Shown here: piece after piece, positions 20,885 to 31,661 of the stretch
Layout: every line of letters begins with the position of its first letter
Position numbering within the stretch: the first letter of the stretch is position 1
Origin: Isoetes taiwanensis
Taxonomy: Eukaryota > Streptophyta > Lycopodiopsida > Isoetales > Isoetaceae
Length of the DNA: 64,000 bases
Direction of reading: 5' to 3'
Assembly: GCA_021234155.1 (NCBI GenBank)
Contig: JAJEKV010000049.1
Span: forward strand, 9,112,206-9,176,205
Made by a program: the position numbers and the translations under genes
The notes under the pieces: generated by a model
Told to the model about the DNA's origin: nothing
The model's input: only the letters and a program-made list of their open reading frames with translations
Databases searched by the model: none

Positions 20885-20949
20885 CTGGCAGGTTTCGATG
20901 TGGGTAGGATACAGCACCAGATTAATGCAAAAGCCCAAGGGCGTACCAT
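20885..20949 (-). CDS. RLK first exon: signal peptide
   Basis: ATG at 20949-20947 begins MVRPWAFALIWCCILPTSKP, a short basic N-terminus and hydrophobic core typical of a secretory signal, followed by Ala-Ser at the likely cleavage site. The TIR element starts two bases after the Ser codon begins to be followed by TA. In the second copy the same peptide runs directly into the EINALLDFG frame. Upstream sequence is also shared with the second copy back to about 21095 (CTATCCAAAACTTGCGGCAG). Confidence 0.8.
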
Positions 20950-21316
20950 TGTTGGAAGATCTGTTCCAAACATTCAAAGCAATTAAACAAATTCGTTTGT
21001 TTAGAAAACAATCCCTACAAAGTCTCCCAGCTCAAACTATGGTTGGCCAAGGAGAGTCCGAGCTGCCGCAAGTTTTGGATAGGCCGTATTATTACTCAGT
21101 GTGTGTGTTTTGGAACGCTACCATCCTACTTGTTGAAATCCAGAATTTTCAACGGAGAAAATAAATTCTAGGAAAGGTTTCCAGTCAAAATCCGTGGGTT
21201 TCTTTATATTTTTCCCCATGAAATCTAAATTTTCATAGGCCCCTTCCGCCTAGCATAAATTATACAGGAAATAGGTTTTTATCGTTTGTCCCACGCTGGT
21301 ATTACTCCTTGATAAT

Positions 21317-21444
21317 CCCTAATGTCATGGTATGGTGGGGTCCCAGTAAATGGTGAGGTCCCCGTCCGTGGAGTCAACGATCCCTAATGTTGTGGTAAGG
21401 TGCGGTCCCATAAAATGGTGAGGTCCCCGTCCGTGGAGTCAAGG
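21317..21444. repeat. 64-bp tandem repeat, two copies
   Basis: The unit TCCCTAATGT...GGTGAGGTCCCCGTCCGTGGAGTCAA at 21317 recurs at 21381. It shares AATGGTGA and GTGGAGTC words with the TIR of the element at 18535-20882, so it may be part of a related element. Confidence 0.85.
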
Positions 21445-21677
21445 ATGCTATTTTTCTTGCGATGTGGCTCCGCCTTGTTGGCCCACGTGGAATCCATAAT
21501 GATGCTACTATTGTCTACCGTGGCACAATACGAATCTTGAAGCGGCTCCAGGAAGGTTATCTTTTGATGAACCCTAATTTGGATGATGGCGAAACCCTAA
21601 CTGCACTATGGCGGCCAGCATATTCCAGGGTTGTTAGGCAGCGACCCCTTATGGCGATGTTCCCGCCTCTGATGGTG

Positions 21678-21710
21678 CATGCTGAGGATGCAAATTGCAT
21701 CCTCAGCATG
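21678..21710. repeat. 33-nt near-perfect palindrome
   Basis: The sequence CATGCTGAGGATGCAA is followed by one base and its complement. Copies of GGATGCAAATGGCG follow at about 21730, 21795 and 21860, so the palindrome belongs to a small dispersed repeat cluster (21678-21895). Confidence 0.85.
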
Positions 21711-21895
21711 GTTAAAAATGGCACCTTGAGGATGCAAATGGCGCCACGCAGCACCCAAATCCTTAGCATGCATTTGATATAGCAGACCAAATGCATCCTA
21801 GTGAATGCAAATGGCGTCATTTTCATTCCTCAACATGCATTTATAAAGCAGACCATGCGAAGGATGCACGCCATTTGCATCCTCAATATGCATCA

Positions 21896-22479
21896 AACAT
21901 AATTTTTGTTTTTTCTTAAGATTTCAGTTATGTCGAGATTCAAAATGCAGCTTACAACTTTGACAAAGAGGCATTTAGTGGGACAGGATTTGACCTTCTT
22001 ATGAATGTTGCCAAAGAAAAGCATGATCCTGCTAATGGCAGTGATTCAATTCAGCAACAAATTTCGTAATTTTTGTTTTTTAACAAGTCATCATTCATGC
22101 ACTTCTTTATAAACAAATTTTCTTGATGTGTTTAAGTTTGTAAATTTGAGAAGTTAATGATGCTCCGCTTTGTGTAAAATAGGTAAATCTTGCTAACTTA
22201 AGTTGCAATTTTTTTTTATTTTTTTTTTTTAGCACACCAGCCCTACTGGGCCTACAGCCTTTCCTCAAATTCTAGCCTATCCACGTGTAATTTCCACCTC
22301 ATCAAAATCTGAAGTGGCATGAATCTACACCATTTAATCTCTAGTTTCATAAATCAAGGGTCGAGGAAATTAGAAAATGGCCAAGAAAATAGAACGGAGA
22401 TGGGAGAAGGCGCAACCCTAGGAGCATCGTCTTCAATCGCGCTTTACTGTAGCTACTAGTTTCTTCAATTCCATCAAGC
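21896..22479. other. Non-coding DNA upstream of the invertase fragment
   Basis: AT-rich, with a long T run at 22208-22231 and no coding signal. Confidence 0.5.
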
Positions 22480-22489
22480 TATATAAAAA
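22480..22489 (+). promoter_or_regulatory. TATA box of the invertase fragment
   Basis: TATATAAAAA lies 37-46 bp upstream of the ATG at 22526. That spacing leaves a very short 5' leader. Confidence 0.6.
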
Positions 22490-22525
22490 ATCTCGCAGCC
22501 CCCAAATACTTTGAAGAATCCGAGC

Positions 22526-22777
22526 ATGGCAGCGCAAGCCATATGCAGGCCGTACCGCCTTCCATTTCCAGCCTCAAAAAACTGGATGAATGATCCAAAT
22601 GGACCCATGTTTTACAACGGATTTTACCATTTGTTCTACCAATACAACCAGCATGGAGTGATCTGGGGCAATCTAAGCTGGGGCCATGCCGTTTCCGAGG
22701 ATTTAATCAACTGGGTTTTTCTTAAACCTGCTCTGCAGCCTGATGAATGGTATGATATACACGAAGTATGGTCTGGA
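22526..22777 (+). pseudogene. GH32 invertase / fructan hydrolase, N-terminal fragment
   Basis: From ATG 22526 the frame gives 84 residues: [19 protein letters not shown], then WMNDPNGPM, which contains the catalytic nucleophile Asp of GH32, [27 protein letters not shown] and [10 protein letters not shown]. These cover the first of the five beta-propeller blades. After VWSG the family's conserved continuation is lost and the frame hits a stop after unrelated sequence; there is no clear donor site. No signal peptide precedes the domain. In angiosperm acid invertases the DPNG motif is usually split off on a nine-base mini-exon; here it is contiguous. A truncated gene copy; retroposed origin is possible. 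Confidence 0.85.
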
Positions 22778-25474
22778 TTTAGATTGTATCCTGTGTTTGC
22801 ACAGTGCTTGATGTCATATTTTTTAGGTTATGGATCCCTTGTTTGTAATAATAGGACTTCCGGTAATCAGATGACATACCTCCTTAGCCAAGATCTGAGA
22901 TGTATTAGCATCGTATAAAAATCGGCTCATGCCTCAATTTTCAGGTACCATTGCTGTGTTCACATCCACGATTTGCAAAAGCTATTGCTTTTGAGCAAAT
23001 TAAAGTATTTGTAAAGGTCACGAAAATTGGGACTGGCCGTGATTTGCTTCACATGAAAATACATCTGTAAAACCTCTCGCTCTATGGTTAAATGGTATTA
23101 AGCAGGTGGAAGCAATTGATTCGAAGCAACACAGCTTGTTTTAGGTTCAATTCTCTTTAGATTTTGGTCGATTTTTCTTTACAAACGTTGAATGGTATTC
23201 AAACTTTGTGATCTGTTGCAACAGTAAAATGCAGGATGTTCATTAGCTTGAAATGAGGTATTGATGGATTTGGGCTCCTTCTATTTAAATGTTTTTGCTA
23301 TGGGAGTACTCAAGAATCTAAGTCATGGTAAGAAGGTAGCTTACATCTCCTTTTTACAGGGATTGCATGTTCTAAGTCTTGTTTATGGATATTCTTCACG
23401 GGATAGACCTTTTTTCTTTGAAACGGTGGCAAATGGTCTAAATCAAGCACTCAAGAAGATAAATCATGAAAAGACTGGTCCAAGCTTGCAATCGTTGCAT
23501 AAAAATATTGGAGATATATACTGTTTTCATGAACAACATGAGGTGCACTATTTTTTTATGAAAAAGTTCTAAGAGTATGAAGATTCATATTTCTACATCA
23601 TTGAAAATAACTATGGAGATACCAGATACCAGAGAAAAGTTTTGCATATAATCTTCCATTTGTCTTCTTCTTCTGCCGTTTCTTTCAATGTCTAATATCT
23701 TGAGATGCACAAACGATGATAGTATTCTTGTTGTCAAGGTCTTTGAGCAGATGCAATATGATAATGTACAGCCAGGAGTTCTTAGAATTCTAAGAGTATG
23801 GAAAAGAACCTTAGAGCATGGGAACACATTTATTAATAATTATTAGCATTGAGCTCTCTAATGATCTCATCATAGGTATTTTTCTCTTGTTTAAGATGTT
23901 CTATGTGCAGTTTAATCCTACTCAAGTGAGGATAGAATGTGGGCCCTCTATTTTGTTAAAAGTAAGTATATAGATTATTAATCTGTGGCATGAGCTTGCT
24001 CATTATGAAGTAGATAGTTTTGGTTGTGTCATTCTAATAAGACCATGTTTATTTCCAAACAGGATTTTTTGGCTGAGCTATTTTCTTTCTGATACATGCT
24101 ACACTGGCATTTTGGATGCCACGTCCTTGCTGAGCTTGATGCCTACCTCTTTCCATCTGCAATAATAAAGTAAGGATATTGCCACGTCCTCTTCTTAATT
24201 GAAGTTGCTGAGCTTGATTCTATTTCCATCTGCAATAATAAAGTAAGGAGATTGGTATTTATTCTTCTGTTATTTCCCCTCTGCTTTTTCTTGCATTGTC
24301 TTCAATCAATTATCCAGACACTTGTTGTTTAGGAATTAGCATTTGTTGTTTAAGAATTAGGACTGAAAAGGTGAGCAGATTATGATTGCTCAAGGAATAC
24401 ATCATATTGGTTCTGTAGCATCCAAAAGGCTTAAAACTTAGGAAGAAGTGAGCCGAACACCACAACTAGTATCTTCCAGATCCAAACTGAGAAGCTGAAT
24501 TAAGTGTCTAGTCTCTCTCTATATTTTATAAATTCGATAAGCAAATTTTAAAATAGTTTCATTCAAGGAAAACTGAGCATGTGAAGCCAGAATATTTGTG
24601 CTATTTTAGAACCATGATTTTCTGGTTCGCAATCATGTCATTGATTGCCATGCTTCCGGCAAGTACAATTATAATGCAAGAGACCACATTGAGCTAAGGC
24701 TTTATACCAGGCAATATGAGCTGTCAAGTTTTTTGCTTTCATTCATTCAATTATGACAGTAAAGACACTAATAGAAGTGAAGTTGGATAAGAGCCTGATT
24801 TATGGATGACCAGAAATAGTCCACAACCATTGTGAAGGTCTTAAAAGCCGTCAAATTTCCTAGTTTGTTGAAGAAATAACAAGAGAGAGTTTATTGCTAC
24901 ATTTGTTGCTACAAAGGCATTTCTAAATTTGGGATGCAACATGGCTGAGGTGGAACTGGTATGGGTGAGGACATTAGACTAGATGTCCCACAAAATGCTA
25001 CCTTATATTCTAGTCCTATGTCTCTCTTTTCTGAAAGAATTCTTGACTAACTTTGAACAAATTACTCTGTCCAATATTCTCTTTCAGAAAAACTCTGGCA
25101 AATTCTTTTTGCAAGCAATGGCTCTTGCTACCACCATTAGTTTACATGATAGGATAAACAAGCATGCATCTGCTTTTTAACATGGGCTGGCCATGTATGT
25201 GAATTGTGGGCAGATGCGCAAGTCCTTATATTGCAGATAAATTTTTTAAGATGTGTTATGCACTGATTTGAATATGCCCATGCCATAATAGAGCATTGCA
25301 CTTTCTGACTTTTCTACATGAAGCTGCATCTCGTTGCAAATTCTCAAAGTGTTTGGTTGGATACTAAAACAGCTTAGTGATGAGCCACTTGCCATCAATG
25401 GCCTCCCTTTATAGTATAGCATGTTTTTAAATAAATTCATTTATAAACAATTAATTCTACATATGAGAGGTGAA
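22778..25474. other. Non-coding stretch
   Basis: Apart from the SINE-like segment at 23075-23160 nothing is recognised. The ORF 23261-23572 (FLQGLHVLSLVYGYSSRD) has no known domain; a short duplication around 24110-24250 repeats TTCCATCTGCAATAATAAAGTAAGGA. Confidence 0.5.
23075..23160 (+). repeat. tRNA-derived SINE or tRNA pseudogene
   Basis: A box A match TGGTTAAATGG (23086-23096) is followed 58 bp later by a box B match GGTTCAATTCT (23144-23154), the RNA polymerase III internal promoter arrangement. No cloverleaf with paired acceptor stem is apparent, so a SINE head or decayed tRNA is more likely than a functional tRNA. Confidence 0.4.
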
Positions 25475-28400
25475 CTTCAGATCTGATAAAATGTGAACCT
25501 ATTTTGGATTCAGTATTATCCAGATAATTTTCAATGTGTGTGCATGTTTTCATGGTGCTATACAGATACGACAGTGATCCAAAAAAAATATTATTGTTTG
25601 TGCAATGCTAATGTCTAGATTATGTTTGTCTTGTTGTAACGAATTCCATGTGGTCATATTTCATTGAAAATATACTCTCCAGCACTGAAATAAGCATTGT
25701 CTAATTGTCTTGCTATAGCAAGGCCACTTCTCTTTTACAGGAGGAAGTGTAGGTCATTGGTATTTCACTTGTGTCTGACTATATAATTGCCATCCCATAA
25801 TGGCTTAACAAGTTGTTTACTTGGTGGTTGTTGGCACATGTTTCAATTCCACTAGAACTCATGCTGATGTTTTGTCAATTGTATCGATCACCCAGCTAGC
25901 ATGCCAGCCTGGCTAGATGGCTATATAGAAGAGTCCAGCTCTTGAATCTAAATACATTGGATGCTAAAGGACATTTGGAAAACAATGTGGTCACCTAAGG
26001 TTTAGCAGCTTCCAAATTTCACATGCATTTCTCCAACAACTGGCAATTAGGAGAATGTAGATCTGTAGCATGCTAAATCAATGCCATATGTAGCGAGAAA
26101 TAAATGCATATATTGCAAAAAAAAAAATGAGGGATCTTTACATGGCATGAGCCACAATCAAAAGAAATTACTGAATTTTGCATCACATAGCTAATTATTG
26201 TTAATGCCAATTGCATCACTTAGCTAATTATTGTTAATGCAACATGCTCTTGTGAATAATGTTATTTTTCTTAGCTTGTAAATGTTCCTTTTTTTTTTTT
26301 TTTCCTCGAAGGCACTATCACATGATGCTAAGCAAGGGCAACAATCCGTATTTCTTTAAAAGCAAGGGCAACAATCCGTATTTCTTTAAAAGATTGAGCC
26401 GGACTATGAAACACCCAAAACTTGATTCCTTCTTATTTCCTAAAAGATTGAGCTATATGTTGTTTTAACTGCGATTTTCATTGTCAGTTTCACATTTACA
26501 GCCTAAAACTAGCTATCAAGTCTAAATATCTAACCAATTTGACCTACCAAGCCTAAATACTTAACCAATTTGACCTTGCCTTTTGCTAGTTTTTTTTTTT
26601 CCCCTCTGATATTAATGGCGCCAAATTTGGACAAAATATGTTTGAAAAAAATGCTAAATGGCGCCACATTGTCATATAAAACGCCTGAAAAAAAATTCCG
26701 TCCCTAATTGGAATCACAAAATTTATTTTAATGAAATTGTGCTTTGTATTATTATGCCCTCGGTCCCATCGACCGTAACCCATTAAAAGACCCCAACTAA
26801 ATCCGTGCTATTCTTTTCTTCTACAACCTGCAACATCGCTTGACTCTTTACTAATGCCAGTTGAGACATGGGTTGTTTCTTGTAACGAACATTTTTTGAA
26901 TGATCAGCACCATTGAGTCACACAAACTATTCCAACATCATGAAAGCATTTGCTTGGGACTCTTCACCATGTTCTTAAGGGTTTAAATAGCTCAAATCGC
27001 ATGAGGAGGGATCTTTGTTTCCTGTCCGCATCTAGCGTTGATAAGGGAGTAAAAAACCATTATAAAATAATACACGTCTTAGTTTTAGTCATATTAATAA
27101 GACTAGTAGGCGTGATTTTCCGAGTTGTGAAGCAGTTACCATTGTCCTCTTCATTCATATCAATTTTCTGCTTGTTGTTTGATGAGACCAGATGTAAATA
27201 TGCTAACATTAGCTTCACAGTTAGAGGAGTATTTACTGAGTAGTTTGTTCCAAAGCCTTTGATGCCATTATGTGGAGGCATGGTTAGCCAGGCAGAATTG
27301 AGGATGGAGTACAGAAGATATTGTAGATCTTTGATGAAGAAGTATGCAAAAGTAGATATGGATTTTGACTAATCAAACCAAAGCTCTGGTGAAGGCAATG
27401 GAGCCGTGGATTCTGGTTTGAGTTGAGGTCATAGAAGCAAGTCCTTTGTTAAATGAAGAAGCAAAGAACTTCGTGCTTTGCATGCTGCACAAGAGAGAAT
27501 GAAACTAACAATCTGGAACCGTCAATACCTCGATCCGATCTCAATCAGACCTCCATCCGGCCATCATAAAGGGGAAGCCTATTATGGCGAAAAGGCTAGA
27601 ACAGGTTTATGAAGTATACCAGGATTTTAACAAACACAACACGCTGATCATAGACGACTCCGCCTATAAGTGCTATCATAACTCGGACAATACAATCATC
27701 GCGAAGAGTTATCGACCAGAAGAGTATGAAACACACTTTCACAGTGGTTAGCTTCCACTTTCACATTCCAAAAAATCCTGTACCTCTTTGCAAGCTAAAA
27801 CTTTCTCCACCTAGTAGTACATAGTATAATCTAATCCTTGCTTGTTTCATGGCTAAATGGCCCTGATATGAGGATATCTCCTTCCTTCCTAATCTACTCT
27901 ACTAAGAATTGAACCCAAATCATGGAATATGCACATGATCTAGAAGATCACATTTCATGCATTCGATATGTAAAGTGGTTTTTAATGGGATAACAGGTAC
28001 TCAAAGAAGCAATTTACTCCTTAAATTTTTAGTGCATCCTCTTGCCCTCTCTCTCAAGGATGTTGTAAACACCTACAAGTCCCCAGAAAGGAATCAGGAC
28101 TTTGCAAACATGCAAGTCGTCCCAATGGGAACCACAATTTATAAATGGTTCCACAAGACTGCACAGAAGTAGCATAGCATTTTCAAAATGAACTTTTGCT
28201 TCAAATAAGGACACATATTCTGGAGATGTTATGGTTCGAGAAGTAAAAGCTTTGATAGCTGTCTAAACTCTATCTTTATTTCTAATAGAATATATCAATC
28301 CTCATAACTAAGATCATTGTGTATAGTTTAAAATGTTTGGATCAAAATAAAAATGACAAAATATCATCAACTTCCAGTTCCAAAGAGAACCTATAAAAGA

Positions 28401-28570
28401 CAGAAAAAAAAAAGCATTTTTATGTTTCTATATGATTTTATAAAAACTAATGCTCTAGAGTAGGACCGATTTGTTCATTACAATTCATAAAAAAAAAACC
28501 AATGCTCTGGAGTAGGGCGGATTTGTTCATTACAATTCATAAATAAGCAATTACATAGAGGCCTTGAGAT
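25475..28570. repeat. 3.1-kb tandem duplication, unit 1
   Basis: Everything from CTTCAGATCTGATAAAATG at 25475 to the TACATAGAGGCCTTGA end near 28570 is repeated immediately downstream, offset about 3094-3096 bp, with only rare differences (for example near 26745-26775, 27203 and 27715). Contents: poly-T-bearing AT-rich DNA, an ORF of 97 codons (26950-27243) and a phosphatase fragment. The unit also contains its own 38-bp internal repeat (AGCAAGGGCAACAATCCGTA, 26332 and 26361). Confidence 0.95.
27509..27751 (+). pseudogene. FCP1/SCP-like (HAD) phosphatase fragment, unit 1
   Basis: The frame contains IIKGKPIMAKRLEQVYEVY followed by NTLIIDDSAYKCYHNSDN and TIIAKSYRPEE. This matches the C-terminal half of the NLI-interacting-factor/FCP1 homology domain of plant HAD phosphatases, where the DDS-YK motif holds the Mg-binding acidic pair. 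The N-terminal DXDX(T/V) nucleophile motif is absent, and a stop follows soon after the domain. Likely one exon of a gene carried inside the duplicated segment. Confidence 0.65.
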
Positions 28571-31500
28571 CTTCAGATCTGATAAAATGTGAACCTATTT
28601 TGGATTCAGTATTATCCAGATAATTTTCAATGTGTGTGCATGTTTTCATGGTGCTATACAGATACGACAGTGATCCAAAAAAAATATTATTGTTTGTGCA
28701 ATGCTAATGTCTAGATTATGTTTGTCTTGTTGTAACGAATTCCATGTGGTCATATTTCATTGAAAATATACTCTCCAGCACTGAAATAAGCATTGTCTAA
28801 TTGTCTTGCTATAGCAAGGCCACTTCTCTTTTACAGGAGGAAGTGTAGGTCATTGGTATTTCACTTGTGTCTGACTATATAATTGCCATCCCATAATGGC
28901 TTAACAAGTTGTTTACTTGGTGGTTGTTGGCACATGTTTCAATTCCACTAGAACTCATGCTGATGTTTTGTCAATTGTATCGATCACCCAGCTAGCATGC
29001 CAGCCTGGCTAGATGGCTATATAGAAGAGTCCAGCTCTTGAATCTAAATACATTGGATGCTAAAGGACATTTGGAAAACAATGTGGTCACCTAAGGTTTA
29101 GCAGCTTCCAAATTTCACATGCATTTCTCCAACAACTGGCAATTAGGAGAATGTAGATCTGTAGCATGCTAAATCAATGCCATATGTAGCGAGAAATAAA
29201 TGCATATATTGCAAAAAAAAAAATGAGGGATCTTTACATGGCATGAGCCACAATCAAAAGAAATTACTGAATTTTGCATCACATAGCTAATTATTGTTAA
29301 TGCCAATTGCATCACTTAGCTAATTATTGTTAATGCAACATGCTCTTGTGAATAATGTTATTTTTCTTAGCTTGTAAATGTTCTTTTTTTTTTTTTTCCT
29401 CGAAGGCACTATCACATGATGCTAAGCAAGGGCAACAATCCGTATTTCTTTAAAAGCAAGGGCAACAATCCGTATTTCTTTAAAAGATTGAGCCGGACTA
29501 TGAAACACCCAAAACTTGATTCCTTCTTATTTCCTAAAAGATTGAGCTATATGTTGTTTTAACTGCGATTTTCATTGTCAGTTTCACATTTACAGCCTAA
29601 AACTAGCTATCAAGTCTAAATATCTAACCAATTTGACCTACCAAGCCTAAATACTTAACCAATTTGACCTTGCCTTTTGCTAGTTTTTTTTTTTCCCCTC
29701 TGATATTAATGGCGCCAAATTTGGACAAAATATGTTTGAAAAAAATGCTAAATGGCGCCACATTGTCATATAAAACGCCTGAAAAAAAATTCCGTCCCTA
29801 ATTGGAATCACAAAATTTATTTTAATGAAATTGTGCTTTGTATTATTATGCCCTGGTCCTACTGACTGTAACCCATTAAAAGACCCCAACTAAATCCGTG
29901 CTATTCTTTTCTTCTACAACCTGCAACATCGCTTGACTCTTTACTAATGCCAGTTGAGACATGGGTTGTTTCTTGTAACGAACATTTTTTGAATGATCAG
30001 CACCATTGAGTCACACAAACTATTCCAACATCATGAAAGCATTTGCTTGGGACTCTTCACCATGTTCTTAAGGGTTTAAATAGCTCAAATCGCATGAGGA
30101 GGGATCTTTGTTTCCTGTCCGCATCTAGTGTTGATAAGGGAGTAAAAAACCATTATAAAATAATACACGTCTTAGTTTTAGTCATATTAATAAGACTAGT
30201 AGGCGTGATTTTCCGAGTTGTGAAGCAGTTACCATTGTCCTCTTCATTCATATCAATTTTCTGCTTGTTGTTTGATGAGACCAGAGGTAAATATGCTAAC
30301 ATTAGCTTCACAGTTAGAGGAGTATTTACTGAGTAGTTTGTTCCAAAGCCTTTGATGCCATTATGTGGAGGCATGGTTAGCCAGGCAGAATTGAGGATGG
30401 AGTACAGAAGATATTGTAGATCTTTGATGAAGAAGTATGCAAAAGTAGATATGGATTTTGACTAATCAAACCAAAGCTCTGGTGAAGGCAATGGAGCCGT
30501 GGATTCTGGTTTGAGTTGAGGTCATAGAAGCAAGTCCTTTGTTAAATGAAGAAGCAAAGAACTTCGTGCTTTGCATGCTGCACAAGAGAGAATGAAACTA
30601 ACAATCTGGAACCGTCAATACCTCGATCCGATCTCAATCAGACCTCCATCCGGCCATCATAAAGGGGAAGCCTATTATGGCGAAAAGGCTAGAACAGGTT
30701 TATGAAGTATACCAGGATTTTAACAAACACAACACGCTGATCATAGACGACTCAGCCTATAAGTGCTATCATAACTCGGACAATACAATCATCGCGAAGA
30801 GTTATCGACCGTAAGAGTATGAAACACACTTTCACAAAGGGTTAGCTTCCACTTTCACATTCCAAAAAATCCTGTACCTCTTTGCAAGCTAAAACTTTCT
30901 CCACCTAGTAGTACATAGTATAATCTAATCCTTGCTTGTTTCATGGCTAAATGGCCCTGATATGAGGATATCTCCTTCCTTCCTAATCTACTCTACTAAG
31001 AATTGAACCCAAATCATGGAATATGCACATGATCTAGAAGATCACATTTCATGCATTCGATATGTAAAGTGGTTTTTAATGGGATAACAGGTACTCAAAG
31101 AAGCGATTTACTCCTTAAATTTTTAGTGCATCCTCTTGCCCTCTCTCTCAAGGATGTTGTAAACACCTACAAGTCCCCAGAAAGGAATCAGGACTTTGCA
31201 AACATGCAAGTCGTCCCAATGGGAACCACAATTTATAAATGGTTCCACAAGACTGCACAGAAGTAGCATAGCGTTTTCAAAATGAACTTTTGCTTCAAAT
31301 AAGGACACATATTCTGGAGATGTTATGGTTCGAGAAGTAAAAGCTTTGATAGCTGTCTAAACTCTATCTTTATTTCTAATAGAATATATCAATCCTCATA
31401 ACTAAGATCATTGTGTATAGTTTAAAATGTTTGGATCAAAATAAAAATGACAAAATATCATCAACTTCCAGTTCCAAAGAGAACCTATAAAAGACAGAAA

Positions 31501-31661
31501 AAAAAAAGCATTTTTATGTTTCTATATGATTTTATAAAAACTAATGCTCTAGAGTAGGACCGATTTGTTCATTACAATTCATAAAAAAAAAACCAATGCT
31601 CTGGAGTAGGGCGGATTTGTTCATTACAATTCATAAATAAGCAATTACATAGAGGCCTTGA
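28571..31661. repeat. 3.1-kb tandem duplication, unit 2
   Basis: Direct continuation of the first unit, about 99% identical by eye. Differences include one lost T in the poly-T run, CGGTCCCATCGACC versus TGGTCCTACTGACT near 29850, and a changed codon in the phosphatase fragment. Its right edge continues into the 1-kb array, whose units share the last 200 bp or so (GTTCATTACAATTCATAAATAAG). Confidence 0.95.
30603..30814 (+). pseudogene. FCP1/SCP-like (HAD) phosphatase fragment, unit 2
   Basis: Same segment as in the first unit, but the codon after SYRP has become TAA (30812-30814), cutting the frame about 13 codons earlier. This is one of few differences between the two units. Confidence 0.65.

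Larger units (their letters stand above)
15437..20949 (-). pseudogene. LRR-malectin receptor-like kinase, disrupted
   Basis: In minus-strand order the locus encodes a signal peptide (20949-20885), LRR N-cap and repeats (18534-18019), further LRRs (17610-17031), a malectin-like domain, one membrane segment and a Ser/Thr kinase, so it was a plasma-membrane receptor. Three lesions inactivate it: a 2348-bp TIR element in the signal-peptide junction (18535-20882), a composite insertion of about 400 bp in the LRRs (17611-18018) and a one-base insertion near 17033 ahead of the malectin core. A related copy at 51298-52251 lacks both insertions. The kinase exons and their intron are still clean, which argues for recent inactivation. 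Confidence 0.9.

Noticed and set aside
26950-27243. 97-codon ORF conserved in both 3.1-kb units as a gene
   Set aside because: Conservation follows from recent duplication; no domain, no splice context, and a matching ORF on the other strand is equally conserved.
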